Assembly: GCF_024648885.1 (NCBI RefSeq)
Contig: NZ_JANBBF010000009.1
Location: 310,001 to 374,000 of the forward strand
Direction of reading: 5' to 3'
Length of the DNA: 64,000 nt
DNA from: Prauserella salsuginis
GTDB lineage: Bacteria; Actinomycetota; Actinomycetes; Mycobacteriales; Pseudonocardiaceae
Shown here: positions 16,809 through 26,299 of the stretch, piece by piece
How the letters are laid out: every line of letters starts with the position of its first letter
How positions within the stretch are numbered: position 1 is the stretch's first letter
Notes under the pieces: generated by a model
Database searches by the model: none
What the model saw: only the letters and a program-made list of their open reading frames with translations
Told to the model about the DNA's origin: nothing
Translations under genes and position numbers: made by a program

Positions 16809-16915
16809 GCAGAACACGCGGTCCCGAACGCAGGACACGCGGACGCTGAGTGCAGAACACGCGGGGCTGAGTGCAGGACACGCGGACGCGACATGCGGGC
16901 CCCGGCACGCGGGGT
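16809..16915. repeat. Tandem repeat with 21-22 bp unit
   Basis: Copies begin at about 16809, 16830, 16852 and 16873. The core is GCAGRACACGCGG followed by a variable ACGCTGAGT-like part, with decayed copies on both sides. The tract fills the gap between the Nudix remnant and the 3' end of the pucR-type gene. It has no obvious hairpin long enough to be a simple terminator. Confidence 0.8.
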
Positions 16916-18454
16916 TTATCGCTCGTGGTCGCCGATGGCGAGGGTGATCAGCATCGCGAGGCGTTTGCGTGGTTCGTCGAGGCGCAGGTCGGCGAGTTCG
17001 GACATCTTGCGCAGGCGGTTGCGGATGGTGTTGGGGTGGACGTCGAGGTGGTCGGCCGCGGCGTTGAGGTCGCCCTGCGCCTCGAGCCACGCGCGGAGTG
17101 TGGGCAGTAACCGGGTGCCGTGCGCATCGTCGTGCCGGGCCAGGTGCGCGATCGGTCCCCGCGACGGCACACGTCCCGCCGCGGCCGCGGTGCGGAGGCG
17201 TTGCAGCAGGATCTCGTCCCAGGCCTCGTCGTAACAGACCGGCTCGGTCCCGGCGCGTGCCGTGTGCAGTGCGAGGCTTTCGTCCGCCTCCTGGCTGCTC
17301 GCGGGGATCTCACCGGGCTCGGCGGGTGCGCCGATGCCCGCGGCGAGCCTGGCATGGCGGGGCAGTCCCTGGGCGAGCTCGTGGAGCCATTCGAGCGCGG
17401 GCGCCGGATCGTCGTCGCACGGAAGCAGCGTGTAGACGGTGTTGCCGAACAGTGTCGTCCTGCCGGGGCGCGACCAGCCGAAACCGGTGGTGGCTCGTTC
17501 GAACGCCAGCAGGATCGCGGCGTTGCGTTCGGCCGCCGTGTGCGCCTGCAGTGCGATGACGCGGTGCCGCCGGGGTGGAAGGCCGAGTTTCCCGATGACG
17601 GCGGCCGCATCGGGAGTGCCCTCCAGTAGCTGGATCACCAGTTCCGATTCGACCTGTCGCTCCAGATCGGCGCTCACCCGGGAACGCAGCAGGTGCAGCG
17701 CCACGGTGTGGGCGCCGTCGGCGAGCACCCGCGTGCGGACCGGATCGAGCGGGCCGTCGCACGTGACCCACAGCGATCCCAGCAGCTCACGGCCCGCGCG
17801 CACCGCGACGACGGTCCGGTCCTGCAAGCCGTGCTCCGGGGCGCCGGTGATGTGAAGCGGCTCGTCGGACATGGCCAGATGCGTGAACACGCCGCGCTCG
17901 TCGAACAGTGCCCGCACCCCCTCCGGCACCCGCCTGCCGAGGATCGTGTCGAGCCGGGCCGCGTCGGTGTCGTGCTGCACGCTCGAGTAGGCCATAACCC
18001 GGGAGAGCTGGTCCTCGATGGTCACCGGGCCGCCGACACCGGCGGCGATGCTGTCGGCGAGGGTGAACAGGTCGCTCGGTCCCCGGCCGGCTTCCGTCTC
18101 CCGGCCCTCCAGCACCAGGCCGTACACGACGCCGGCCACCTGGCTCCAGGACACTTCCGCGGGCACCAGCAACAAGCAGATCTCGGCGGCCCGTGCCGCT
18201 GCGACGACGCCCTCGTCGAGGTCACAGTCGGCCCTGATCAGTACGGCCCTGGCCTGCGCGGCGCGTCCCAGCTCGAGCGCACGGGCGGTGTCGGGGACAC
18301 CGACCGCCAGCAGCGCGTCGCCCAGGACCGGACCGTCGCCTGCCGGGTCGTGCATCGCCACGCTGTGCAGCTCGGCGTCCCTGTCCCGGTTGTGGCCCGA
18401 GGCACGCACGTCGTAGCCGCCCAGCACGTTGATGAGGCGATCCAGCCTGACCAT
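16916..18454 (-). CDS. PucR family transcriptional regulator
   Basis: 512 residues. The N-terminal 130 residues have the PucR N-terminal-domain pattern (LINVLGGYDVRASG...AVLIRADCDLDEGVVAAARAAEICLLLVP). The middle is a ligand-sensing GGDEF-like/CdaR region, and the C-terminus is the PucR helix-turn-helix: AWLEAQGDLNAAADHLDVHP followed by NTIRNRLRKM. PucR/CdaR-type regulators control catabolism of purines, amino acids or similar nitrogen compounds. The gene is divergent from the D-amino-acid dehydrogenase across a 167-bp gap, so that enzyme is its most likely target. Confidence 0.9.
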   Translation of the reverse strand: MVRLDRLINVLGGYDVRASGHNRDRDAELHSVAMHDPAGDGPVLGDALLAVGVPDTARALELGRAAQARAVLIRADCDLDEGVVAAARAAEICLLLVPAEVSWSQVAGVVYGLVLEGRETEAGRGPSDLFTLADSIAAGVGGPVTIEDQLSRVMAYSSVQHDTDAARLDTILGRRVPEGVRALFDERGVFTHLAMSDEPLHITGAPEHGLQDRTVVAVRAGRELLGSLWVTCDGPLDPVRTRVLADGAHTVALHLLRSRVSADLERQVESELVIQLLEGTPDAAAVIGKLGLPPRRHRVIALQAHTAAERNAAILLAFERATTGFGWSRPGRTTLFGNTVYTLLPCDDDPAPALEWLHELAQGLPRHARLAAGIGAPAEPGEIPASSQEADESLALHTARAGTEPVCYDEAWDEILLQRLRTAAAAGRVPSRGPIAHLARHDDAHGTRLLPTLRAWLEAQGDLNAAADHLDVHPNTIRNRLRKMSELADLRLDEPRKRLAMLITLAIGDHER

Positions 18455-18621
18455 CCACGACCAGCCCTGCGCGAATCCGCCGGGGCACCGCCCGGATGAG
18501 CCGATCGTACGCTGGCCGATCCGGACAATCCCGCAAGCCGAGGTTGTTGACTTCGCACAACACGGTGGCGGCCCGGTTCGGTCATGCTCACTGGAGTCGG
18601 ACCGGACACGGGAAGGTACTC

Positions 18622-19884
18622 ATGCTCAACGCCGCAGGCAGCTTCGATCACCCGCGGACGGCGGTCGTCGTCGGAGCAGGCGTGGTCGGCTTGTCGACCG
18701 CCTGGTTCCTGCAGGAACACGGGGTCGAGGTGACCGTCGTCGACCGCCGGGGCGTGGCCGCGGGGTCGTCCTGGGGCAACGCGGGCTGGCTCTCGCCGGG
18801 GCTGGCGCTGCCGCTCAACGACCCCGGCGTGCTCCGCTACGGGCTGCGCTCGTTGTTCGACCGCACCGCGCCGCTGCACGTGCCTGCCAGGGTCGATCCG
18901 GCGCTCTGGCGGTTCCTGCTCCGCTTCGCCGCACGCTGCACCACGAGCGGTTGGGACCGTGTGGCCCGTGCGAACCTGCCGCTCAACGTCGAGAGTTTGA
19001 AGGCCTACGACACGCTCGCGGCCGGCGGTGTGGAGACCGGAGCGGTGCAGGCTCCGATCACCGCCGCGTTCGAGAACCACGATCAGGCCGCCGCGCTGAT
19101 CGACGAGTTCGACCGGCTCGGCGACGCCGGCCAGGACGTCTCGTACGAGCGGCTGAGCGTCGGCGAGCTGCGGGACCGGCTGCCGCAGGCGTCCGACCGG
19201 CTCGGCGAAGGCATCCGCCTCGACGGCCAGCGCTACCTCGACCCCGGGGAGTTCGCCGGCAGGCTCGCCGACGCGGTGCGCGAGCGGGGCGGTGTCATCC
19301 GCGACGGCTTCGACGTGATCGACGTGCGGCCCCACGATCACGCCGTGACGCTGGCGTCGACGTCGTCGGCCACGGTGTCGGCGCACGTCGCGGTCCTGGC
19401 GGGCGGCGCATGGTTCAACCGGCTCGGCCGCCGGTTCGGGATCCGGGTGCCGGTCCGCGCCGGTCGTGGCTATTCGTTCACCGTGCCCACCGACGAGCCG
19501 GTGACCGGTCCCGTGTACCTGCCGGGGATCCGCGTGGCCTGCACGCCTTATCAGGGTGCGCTGCGCGTCGCGGGGACCATGGAGTTCCGCAGTGCCGACG
19601 ATGCGCTCGACCCCGCGCGGATCGACGCCGTCGTCGAATCCGCGCGCCCGCTGCTGGCCGGGGTCCGCTGGGAGGAGCGCCGCGACGAATGGGTGGGCGC
19701 CCGCCCGGTCACCCACGACGGCAAACCGATCATCGGCGCGACGAACGCACCGGGCGTGTACGCCGCGGGAGGCCACGGCATGTGGGGCCTGACGCAGGGC
19801 CCCGCGACCGGGCGCCTGCTCGCCGAGCAGATCGTCACCGGTAAACGGCCGGATGTACTCCACGAGTTCGATCCGCTGCGCTGA
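18622..19884 (+). CDS. FAD-dependent oxidoreductase, D-amino-acid dehydrogenase (DadA) family
   Basis: 420 residues from ATG 18622, which has GGAAGG six bases upstream. The Rossmann FAD motif TAVVVGAGVVGLSTAWFLQE is at about residues 13-32, followed by the DadA-type GVAAGSSWGNAGWLSPG. The C-terminal FAD-contact motif is GVYAAGGHGMWGLTQGPATG. Members oxidatively deaminate D-amino acids, or oxidise glycine or secondary amines, passing electrons to the respiratory chain or to oxygen. The divergent PucR gene suggests induction by an amino-acid-like nitrogen source. Confidence 0.88.
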   Translation: MLNAAGSFDHPRTAVVVGAGVVGLSTAWFLQEHGVEVTVVDRRGVAAGSSWGNAGWLSPGLALPLNDPGVLRYGLRSLFDRTAPLHVPARVDPALWRFLLRFAARCTTSGWDRVARANLPLNVESLKAYDTLAAGGVETGAVQAPITAAFENHDQAAALIDEFDRLGDAGQDVSYERLSVGELRDRLPQASDRLGEGIRLDGQRYLDPGEFAGRLADAVRERGGVIRDGFDVIDVRPHDHAVTLASTSSATVSAHVAVLAGGAWFNRLGRRFGIRVPVRAGRGYSFTVPTDEPVTGPVYLPGIRVACTPYQGALRVAGTMEFRSADDALDPARIDAVVESARPLLAGVRWEERRDEWVGARPVTHDGKPIIGATNAPGVYAAGGHGMWGLTQGPATGRLLAEQIVTGKRPDVLHEFDPLR

Positions 19885-19905
19885 ACACCGCCGAGAGCTG
19901 CAGCC

Positions 19906-20118
19906 ATGACCGAGCACGGGGGCCAGCACTCCGGCGGGCCACATCCGAACGACGACGAACGCGCCGAACTGGAATGGCTGCGCGTCGAGAACCAGCTGTT
20001 GCGCACCCAGCGCGACGTCCTCGAACGCATCGCCACCGGATTCGCCGAGGACCTGGGCATCGCTTGGCCCGGCGCCGCCGCCCGGCCCGACGGCTCACCC
20101 CGCGGGGACACGCGATGA
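19906..20118 (+). CDS. Small coiled-coil protein
   Basis: 70 residues. The core ELEWLRVENQLLRTQRDVLE is a short leucine-zipper-like helix followed by RIATGFAEDLGI. This resembles the C-terminal helix of IS3/IS911-type OrfA transposase subunits (LRxENxxLRxExDILKKAxxFFAxE). No DNA-binding half and no OrfB is present. It starts 21 bp after the D-amino-acid dehydrogenase and may be co-transcribed. It could be a free-standing domesticated zipper or a chance likeness. Function unknown. Confidence 0.55.
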   Translation: MTEHGGQHSGGPHPNDDERAELEWLRVENQLLRTQRDVLERIATGFAEDLGIAWPGAAARPDGSPRGDTR

Positions 20119-20174
20119 CCGCGGGAGGGACCGGCTCGACGCGCAACCGGCTCCACGGCCCGCTCGCGAACCTC

Positions 20175-21332
20175 TCAGGGCGGTGTCCAGTCCAGCGTGG
20201 CGTCGAACGCGCGGAGTGCCAGGGCGTCCGGGACGGCACCGACGAGCGCGTTCCGGACCGTGGTCGTCGTGCGGCCGCGCATCCCCGCCGCCCTTCCTGC
20301 GCTGCGGGAGCGGCGCGCCAGCCGATGCACGCGGGGTAGCCGTCGACGGTCGTAGACCCGCAGCCGCTGGGCGATGTCGCGATCGGCTCCGGCGGCGAGG
20401 GCACTGGCGAGCTCGACGGAATCCTCGAGGGCCTGGCACGCGCCCTGGCCGAGATTCGGGGCCCAGGCGTGCGCGGCGTCGCCGACCAGGACGGCTCGCC
20501 CGTGGACCAGGGTGCGCAGCGGGGCGAGGTCGGCGAGTTCGTTGACCAGCAGCTGCGACGGTTCGACACTCGCGAGCAGCTGCGGCAGCGGGTCGTGCCA
20601 GGAGGCGAACCGGTGACGCAGCCACGGCAGCGCCTCGCCGGGCCCGGACGGGACCCCCGAGGCCACGGGCACGACCAGGAAGACGTAGAGCCGCCCGTCG
20701 GGCAACGGCGCGATTCCGGCGTAGTCGCCGCGTCCCCAGCTTTCCCCGCCCTCCACGTCGCCGGGGTCGGCGAGTCGGCCGATGAACCGGGCGGCGAGCA
20801 TGCCGGTCGAGCGAACCCTGGCGCGTGACCACAGCGACCCGCGCACCGCGCTCCCCACACCGTCGGCACCGATCACCACGTCGCCTCGCACGGATTCGCC
20901 GTTGCCGAGGGTCACGGCCGTATCCGGGTCGGCGGTGTCCGCGTCGACGCCGCGTACCTCCGCCGAGGTGCGAACCCGGACGTCGCGGCAGGCGTCCCGC
21001 AGCGTCGCCAGGAGTTCCCCGCGTTCGACGACCACCATGCCGTCGCCGAACCGGGCGGCCAGCGCGTCGGAATCGGTGCGGGCGAGCCACCGGCCGCGAC
21101 TGTCGCGGATCCCGCCCGAACCCTGCACCAGCCCGAGACCGCGGATCCGCTCGCCGAGGCCGAGTGCGTCGAGCGCCCGCAGCGCGTTGGGCCACAGCGT
21201 GATCCCGGCACCGACCTCGGAGATCGACGGTTTCCGCTCCAGCACGGTCACCTGCCACGAGCGGCGCTGCAGCGCGACAGCCGTGGCCAGGCCGGCGATT
21301 CCGCCACCCACCACGACCGCGTGTTCCGACAT
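20175..21332 (-). CDS. FAD-dependent monooxygenase (aromatic hydroxylase family)
   Basis: 385 residues. Three flavoprotein hydroxylase motifs are visible: HAVVVGGGIAGLATAVALQR at residues 4-23 (FAD ADP moiety), DVVIGADGVGSAVR near residue 150 (the DG motif) and AVLVGDAAHAWAPNLGQGA near residue 285 (the GD motif). Such enzymes hydroxylate aromatic or polyketide substrates with NAD(P)H and oxygen. It stands alone, convergent with the small coiled-coil gene and divergent from thyA, so the substrate is open. Confidence 0.9.
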   Translation of the reverse strand: MSEHAVVVGGGIAGLATAVALQRRSWQVTVLERKPSISEVGAGITLWPNALRALDALGLGERIRGLGLVQGSGGIRDSRGRWLARTDSDALAARFGDGMVVVERGELLATLRDACRDVRVRTSAEVRGVDADTADPDTAVTLGNGESVRGDVVIGADGVGSAVRGSLWSRARVRSTGMLAARFIGRLADPGDVEGGESWGRGDYAGIAPLPDGRLYVFLVVPVASGVPSGPGEALPWLRHRFASWHDPLPQLLASVEPSQLLVNELADLAPLRTLVHGRAVLVGDAAHAWAPNLGQGACQALEDSVELASALAAGADRDIAQRLRVYDRRRLPRVHRLARRSRSAGRAAGMRGRTTTTVRNALVGAVPDALALRAFDATLDWTPP

Positions 21333-21467
21333 GGGTTCATCATGCCCCGCGCTCGCTTACCCTCCGCGCGGTACCGCCCGAACCCGCTTCGCGCCGCTGC
21401 CTACGCCCGCCCGTCTCCCGCCACCGCCCAACCGGACACGCTGCGCGTGACTGCCTAGGATTCAGGC

Positions 21468-22265
21468 ATGCCGGATACGCAGTATGAGAACTTGCTTCAG
21501 CACGTGCTGGAGGGCGGTGCCCGCAAGGCGGACCGCACCGGCACGGGCACACGGTCGATCTTCGGTCACCAGCTGCGCTATCGGCTGTCCGACGGGTTTC
21601 CGCTGATCACGACGAAGAAGGTCCACTTCCGCTCGATCGCCTACGAACTGCTGTGGTTCCTGCGCGGCGACGCCAACGTGACGTGGCTGCGGGAGAACGG
21701 CGTCACGATCTGGGACGAGTGGGCCGCGCCGGACGGTGACCTCGGCCCGATCTACGGCGTGCAGTGGCGGTCGTGGCCGACACCCGACGGCGAGCACATC
21801 GACCAGATCAGCGAGGTGCTGCGCACGCTGCGCGAGAATCCCGACTCCCGGCGGATCATCGTGTCGGCGTGGAACGTGGCCGACATCCCGCAGATGGCGT
21901 TGCCGCCGTGCCACGCGTTCTTCCAGTTCTACGTCGCCGACGGCGAGCTGTCCTGCCAGCTGTACCAGCGCAGCGCGGACCTGTTCCTCGGCGTGCCGTT
22001 CAACATCGCCAGCTACGCGCTGCTGACACACATGATCGCCGACCAGGTGGGCCTGCGGGTCGGCGACTTCGTCTGGACCGGCGGTGACTGCCACATCTAC
22101 GACAACCACGTCGACCAGGTCCGCACCCAGCTCTCCCGCGAGGCGCGGCCGTTCCCGACACTCAGCCTGAAGCCCGCCGACAGCCTGTTCGACTACACCT
22201 ACGAGCACTTCGACGTCGACGGCTACGACCCGCACCCCGGCATCAAGGCACCGGTGGCGGTGTGA
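21468..22265 (+). CDS. thyA: Thymidylate synthase
   Basis: 265 residues, the usual ThyA length. It makes dTMP from dUMP using 5,10-methylene-tetrahydrofolate. Key motifs are [18 protein letters not shown] near the N-terminus, the catalytic Cys in [12 protein letters not shown], and [20 protein letters not shown] for substrate binding. The 3' end overlaps the dihydrofolate reductase start (GTGTGA), giving a coupled thyA-folA pair that regenerates the folate oxidised in this reaction. Confidence 0.98.
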   Translation: MPDTQYENLLQHVLEGGARKADRTGTGTRSIFGHQLRYRLSDGFPLITTKKVHFRSIAYELLWFLRGDANVTWLRENGVTIWDEWAAPDGDLGPIYGVQWRSWPTPDGEHIDQISEVLRTLRENPDSRRIIVSAWNVADIPQMALPPCHAFFQFYVADGELSCQLYQRSADLFLGVPFNIASYALLTHMIADQVGLRVGDFVWTGGDCHIYDNHVDQVRTQLSREARPFPTLSLKPADSLFDYTYEHFDVDGYDPHPGIKAPVAV

Positions 22266-22735
22266 TCGGGCTGATCTGGGCGCAGTCCGCGAACGGCGTC
22301 ATCGGCCGCGACGGCACCATGCCGTGGCATCTACCGGAGGACCTCAAGCACTTCCGTTCGGTGACCGACGGCGCGACCGTGCTCATGGGCAGGCGTACGT
22401 GGGAGTCGTTGCCGCCCCGGTTCCGGCCGCTACCCGGTCGGCGCAACCTCGTGTTGTCGCGTACCCGGCAGGAGGGCGCGGAGACGTTCGCGGACCTGTC
22501 GGAGGCACTCGACGCGGCGTCGGGAGACGTGTGGGTCATGGGCGGCGCGGCCGTCTACCGGGCGGCGTTGCCGATCGCCGACCGCGTCGTGGTCACCGAG
22601 ATCAGCGAACACTTCGACGGCGACACGACGGCGCCGGACGTCGGCAGACCGCCGGACTCCGCAGGACCGTGGCTCGAGTCGTCCACCGGACTGCACTATC
22701 GGATCCTCGAATGGGAAGGGCCTGGCCGGGGCTGA
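22262..22735 (+). CDS. folA: Dihydrofolate reductase
   Basis: 157 residues from a GTG start overlapping the thyA stop by 4 bp. Typical DHFR motifs are [25 protein letters not shown] (split here as [12 protein letters not shown] and [12 protein letters not shown]), [14 protein letters not shown] for NADPH binding and [14 protein letters not shown]. It reduces dihydrofolate to tetrahydrofolate, closing the cycle with ThyA. Confidence 0.97.
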   Translation: MIGLIWAQSANGVIGRDGTMPWHLPEDLKHFRSVTDGATVLMGRRTWESLPPRFRPLPGRRNLVLSRTRQEGAETFADLSEALDAASGDVWVMGGAAVYRAALPIADRVVVTEISEHFDGDTTAPDVGRPPDSAGPWLESSTGLHYRILEWEGPGRG

Positions 22736-22857
22736 TCCGCAGTGGCCGACGGGAGGAGAGCGATGCAGCCGGAGCAGGTGAGGAGTCCGGCTCACCCCGC
22801 GCGGCCGGACGACTGCGTCGCCGGGCCCGCCATCGCCATGACCGGACTCGCGGCGGA

Positions 22858-24312
22858 TCAGGTCGCGTTCGCGGCACCCGTGATGTTGCGGGCCATGCCG
22901 CCGAACACGATGTCGTGGAAGGGCGAGATGGCGCGCCAGTACAGCTGGCCGGCAAGCCCGTGGGGTTCGAACAGGGCTCGTTGCCGGTAGCGTGCGCCGT
23001 CGCCGTCCGGCTCGACGGCGAGTTCGAGCCACGCGCGGCCCGGCAGCTTCATCTCGGCGCGGAGCCGGAGCAGGTGTGGCCGTTCGATGGCTTCGACGCG
23101 CCACCAGTCGAGTGCTTCGCCGAGGTGCAGCTCGTGGGGGTCGCGGCGACCGCGTCGCAGGCCGACGCCACCGGCGATCCGGTCGGCCCAGCCGCGGACC
23201 GACCATGCCAGCGGGAACGAGTACCAACCGTGTTCGCCGCCGATGGCTTCGACGACCTCCCACAGTTGTTCGGGCGTGGCGTCGGTGCGGCGCTCGCGGA
23301 CGTCCCGGTACATGGTCCCGCCGGACCAGTCGGGGTCGGTGGGCAACGGGTCGGACGGCGCGGCCGGCCACGTCGCGTCGGACCACCGAGTCGGGACCTC
23401 GCGGTCGCGGATACGGGTGAGCGCGAGTTCGAGCGCCCGTTCGTAATGCAACAGGCCCTCGGCGGGCGGAGCGATGTAGGCGTCGATGTCGTGTTCACGG
23501 CGAACGACTTCGTGGACGAGCGATTCGATCAGCGGGATGCCGATGCTGCGCGGTACCGGGGTCACGAGGTTCACCCACTGGGCGGACAACCATGGAGTCA
23601 GCACGGGGACAGGGAGCACGACCCGCCGGGGCAGGCCGGACACGACCGCGTAGCGGCGCATCATCTCGAGGTACGTCAGCACGTCGGGTCCGCCGATGTC
23701 GAACCGGCGGTGGACGTCGGCGGGAAGTTCGGCCGCACGGGTGAGGTAGTGCAGTACGTCCCGCACGGCGATCGGCTGGATGCGGTTGTGGACCCATCGC
23801 GGCGCCACCATCACCGGGAGCCGCTCGGTGAGATACCGCAGCATTTCGAAACTGGCCGAGCCGGATCCGATGATCACCGCCGCCTGCAGCGCCACGGTGG
23901 GCACACCCGAGTCGAGCAGGATCTGCCCGACCTCGTCCCGCGAAGCCAGGTGCTCGGACAACGGCTCGTCCCCAGCGGGCGTGATGCCGCCGAGGTAGAC
24001 CAACCTGGACAGACCCGCCTCGCGCGCGGCCGCAGCCACGTTCTCGGCGGCGGCCCGGTCGACCCGCACGAAATCGGACCGATGCAGTGCGTGCACGAGG
24101 TAATAGGCCACCTGACTGTCCGCCAAGGCGGCGGCCATGTCGGACGGATCGGTGACGTCGCCGCGCACGAGCTCGACCTCGTCTCGCCACGGCACTTCGT
24201 CGAGTTTCTCGGGACTGCGGGCCACGACGCGCACCTCGTGTCCCGCCTCGAGCAGTTCGGGCACGAGCCTGCCGCCGATGTACCCCGTCGCACCGAGCAC
24301 CACACAGCGCAT
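22858..24312 (-). CDS. NAD(P)-binding SDR protein with C-terminal DUF2867 domain
   Basis: 484 residues. The N-terminal half is an atypical SDR with the nucleotide motif RCVVLGATGYIGGRLVPELL and YLVHALHRSDFVRVDR. The C-terminal third (from about residue 320, TDATPEQLWEVVEAIGG...RDPHELHLGEALDWWRVEAI) is a DUF2867 domain of the START-like fold. This two-domain layout is common in actinobacteria and has no assigned reaction. It is the last gene of a three-gene operon: its ATG directly follows the stop codon of the preceding SDR gene. Confidence 0.82.
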   Translation of the reverse strand: MRCVVLGATGYIGGRLVPELLEAGHEVRVVARSPEKLDEVPWRDEVELVRGDVTDPSDMAAALADSQVAYYLVHALHRSDFVRVDRAAAENVAAAAREAGLSRLVYLGGITPAGDEPLSEHLASRDEVGQILLDSGVPTVALQAAVIIGSGSASFEMLRYLTERLPVMVAPRWVHNRIQPIAVRDVLHYLTRAAELPADVHRRFDIGGPDVLTYLEMMRRYAVVSGLPRRVVLPVPVLTPWLSAQWVNLVTPVPRSIGIPLIESLVHEVVRREHDIDAYIAPPAEGLLHYERALELALTRIRDREVPTRWSDATWPAAPSDPLPTDPDWSGGTMYRDVRERRTDATPEQLWEVVEAIGGEHGWYSFPLAWSVRGWADRIAGGVGLRRGRRDPHELHLGEALDWWRVEAIERPHLLRLRAEMKLPGRAWLELAVEPDGDGARYRQRALFEPHGLAGQLYWRAISPFHDIVFGGMARNITGAANAT

Positions 24313-25203
24313 TCATCGACTCCCTTCACAGGCGATGCGATAGCCCTCGCGATAGGTCGGGTAGGCGAACGTGAAGCCGCTCGCGCGAAGCCGCCGACCG
24401 TCGCAGCGTTTGCCGGGCCCCCGCGCGGACTGCTCGTCGATGACCGGGGGCTCCGCGACGCCCAGCTCCGCGGCGATGAAACGCAGCACGGCGCCCCGTT
24501 CGGCCGGTTCGTGGTCTACCCCGAGGTAGAGCGGATCGGGCCGGGCCACGCGGCTGGTCAGGTGCACGATCGCGGCGGCGGCGTCGTCGCGGTGGATGCG
24601 GTTGGTGTACACGGGCCGGGAGTGGACGGTCGCGGTGCCGTCGCGCACCGAGGCGACGAGACGCCCGGGGCCCGGCCCGTAGAGTCCGGCCAGTCGCAGC
24701 ACGATCGCATCCGGCCGCCACTCGTGTAGGCGTTGTTCGGCGACGCGTAGTTGTTCGCCGGTAGCGGTGTCGGGGTCGGCGGGGGTGTGCTCGTCGACCA
24801 GCGTCCCGTCTCCCTCCCTGTAGACCGCGGTCGACGACACCAGCAGCACCCGTGGGCTGCCGGGCACGTCCCGGTCGATCGCCGCGAGCACGTTCTCCAC
24901 ACCGTTGACGTAGGTGTCGCGATAGGCGTCGGCCGTGCGGTCGTCGGCGGTCAGGGCCACGACGACCACGCCGGTGTCGCTGGGCAGGCGGGGTTGCTCC
25001 GTCCGCAGGTCGACGGCCTGGCCTTCGACGGTGGCCGGTAGCAGGTCCGGGTGGCGACGCAAGCCGAGTACCCGGTAGCCGTCGCCGGCGAGCCGCACCG
25101 CGACGCGGGTGCCGAGGTCTCCGCAGCCCGCGAGCACGGCGGTCGGCGCAGGGCGTGCCGACCCGGACGGGTTCGGTGTCTCGTTCGGTCGGTCCGTCGG
25201 CAC
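24313..25203 (-). CDS. NAD-dependent epimerase/dehydratase family protein (YeeZ-like SDR)
   Basis: 296 residues from a GTG at 25203, only 2 bp after the stop of the upstream SDR gene. The motif AVLAGCGDLGTRVAVRLAGD with GCGDLG in place of the usual GxxGxxG, plus LGLRRHPDLLP and YGPGPGRLV, is typical of the YeeZ-type extended SDR group. The first about 25 residues are Pro/Ser-rich. Reaction unknown. It is the middle gene of an operon of three oxidoreductases under likely MarR control. Confidence 0.82.
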   Translation of the reverse strand: MPTDRPNETPNPSGSARPAPTAVLAGCGDLGTRVAVRLAGDGYRVLGLRRHPDLLPATVEGQAVDLRTEQPRLPSDTGVVVVALTADDRTADAYRDTYVNGVENVLAAIDRDVPGSPRVLLVSSTAVYREGDGTLVDEHTPADPDTATGEQLRVAEQRLHEWRPDAIVLRLAGLYGPGPGRLVASVRDGTATVHSRPVYTNRIHRDDAAAAIVHLTSRVARPDPLYLGVDHEPAERGAVLRFIAAELGVAEPPVIDEQSARGPGKRCDGRRLRASGFTFAYPTYREGYRIACEGSR

Positions 25204-25205
25204 GG

Positions 25206-26189
25206 TCAGTCCTCCCGGTCCTGGTCGATGCCGGCGGCGTCGAGGCAGTGACGCCAGGCGCGCCGGACGGTTCGGGGGTCGTCACCACGGCCCGGCAGAT
25301 AGTGGTCCGGTCGCGGTCTGCGGTCGTGCCAGAACCGGCCGGACGGCGGTGCGGGATGTGTGGCTGCCAGCCACACCGCGGTGTCGGCGCCTTCGGCCGG
25401 GCTGCGCAGCAGCGGCGCCATGACGCGCTGGAAACCCGGGAGCGAACCGGTGACACCGGGGGTGTCCACCCAACCGGGATGCAAGGAGTGCACGCCGATC
25501 CTCTCGGCGGCGTAGCGCTGGGACAGCAGTGGTGTGAACGCGACCTGGAGTCGTTTGGTGCGGGAGTAGGCCACGGCACCGCGGTAGCGGCCGTGCCGGT
25601 ATTCCAGATCGTCGGCGGGTATCGACTGGGTGTACATGCCGCCGGAGGAGACGAGCAGTACGCGCGCATCCGTGGACCGGGCGAGGGCGGGTCGCAGCCG
25701 CTCGGTCAGCCGCAGTGGCCCCAGCACATGCGTGGCCAGCGTGCGCTCGTGGGATTGCGGCGTCTCGGTGCGTTCCTGCGGCAACACCCCGGCGTTGTGC
25801 ACCAGTACGTCGATCACCGGGTGATCGCGGCGCACCTGTCCGGCACACCGGTCCACGTCGTCGAGGTCGGCCACGTCGCACCGGGCGACGTGAACGTCGG
25901 CCTGCGGAACGGTCTGCAGGACGGCGTCGCGGGCACGCTCGCCCCGCGACTCGTCGCGCACGAGCAGCAGCACCGTCGCGCCGAGCCGTGCGAGTCCGAT
26001 CGCGGTGGCCCGGCCGAGTCCGGCGCTCGCCCCGGTCACGACCGCGGTCCGGCCTGCCAGTGCGTCGGGCGCCGGATCGGCGGGCCAGTGTCGTTGCCGG
26101 AGCCGGTAGCCGAGCCGGCTGTAGCCGGGCAGCACGGTGCGGTCGGCGAGTACGTCCGCGAGACGGCTCAACCGATCAGTGCCGGACAT
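25206..26189 (-). CDS. SDR family oxidoreductase (DHRS12-like)
   Basis: 327 residues from ATG 26189 (MSGTDRLSRLADVLADRT). Classical SDR elements are present: GRTAVVTGASAGLGRATAIG for cofactor, DVLVHNAGVL, catalytic Ser in VLLVSSGGMYTQ, and the Y-x-x-x-K motif as YSRTKRLQ. The N-terminal 45 residues with PGYSRLGYRLRQRHW match the DHRS12-like group. It is the first gene of the three-gene operon and faces a MarR gene across an operator-rich gap. Confidence 0.85.
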   Translation of the reverse strand: MSGTDRLSRLADVLADRTVLPGYSRLGYRLRQRHWPADPAPDALAGRTAVVTGASAGLGRATAIGLARLGATVLLLVRDESRGERARDAVLQTVPQADVHVARCDVADLDDVDRCAGQVRRDHPVIDVLVHNAGVLPQERTETPQSHERTLATHVLGPLRLTERLRPALARSTDARVLLVSSGGMYTQSIPADDLEYRHGRYRGAVAYSRTKRLQVAFTPLLSQRYAAERIGVHSLHPGWVDTPGVTGSLPGFQRVMAPLLRSPAEGADTAVWLAATHPAPPSGRFWHDRRPRPDHYLPGRGDDPRTVRRAWRHCLDAAGIDQDRED

Positions 26190-26262
26190 GTGACACCACT
26201 CCCGAAGTGTGGGGCCTGCGGTTCGGTGCCGCAGTGAACCGCGTCCCTGAACCAGGCCCACT

Positions 26263-26277
26263 GCTAGAAATTCTAGC
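26263..26277. promoter_or_regulatory. Perfect 15-bp palindrome GCTAGAAATTCTAGC, candidate MarR operator 1
   Basis: The sequence is a perfect inverted repeat about one central A. It is strikingly AT-rich for this genome and lies between the divergent SDR operon and the MarR gene. A lone GCTAGC follows at 26289-26294. The same TAGC/CTAG half-sites recur in the next palindrome, which supports a common binding protein. Confidence 0.7.
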
Positions 26278-26299
26278 TATACCGCCACGCTAGCTGCAC

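Noticed and set aside
22742-22990. Small plus-strand frame after folA as a third gene of the thyA-folA operon
   Set aside because: It runs through the 3' end of the convergent SDR gene and shows no conserved motif.
22324-24729. 801-codon plus-strand open frame
   Set aside because: It overlaps folA in another frame and lies antisense to the SDR/DUF2867 gene. No domain is visible.
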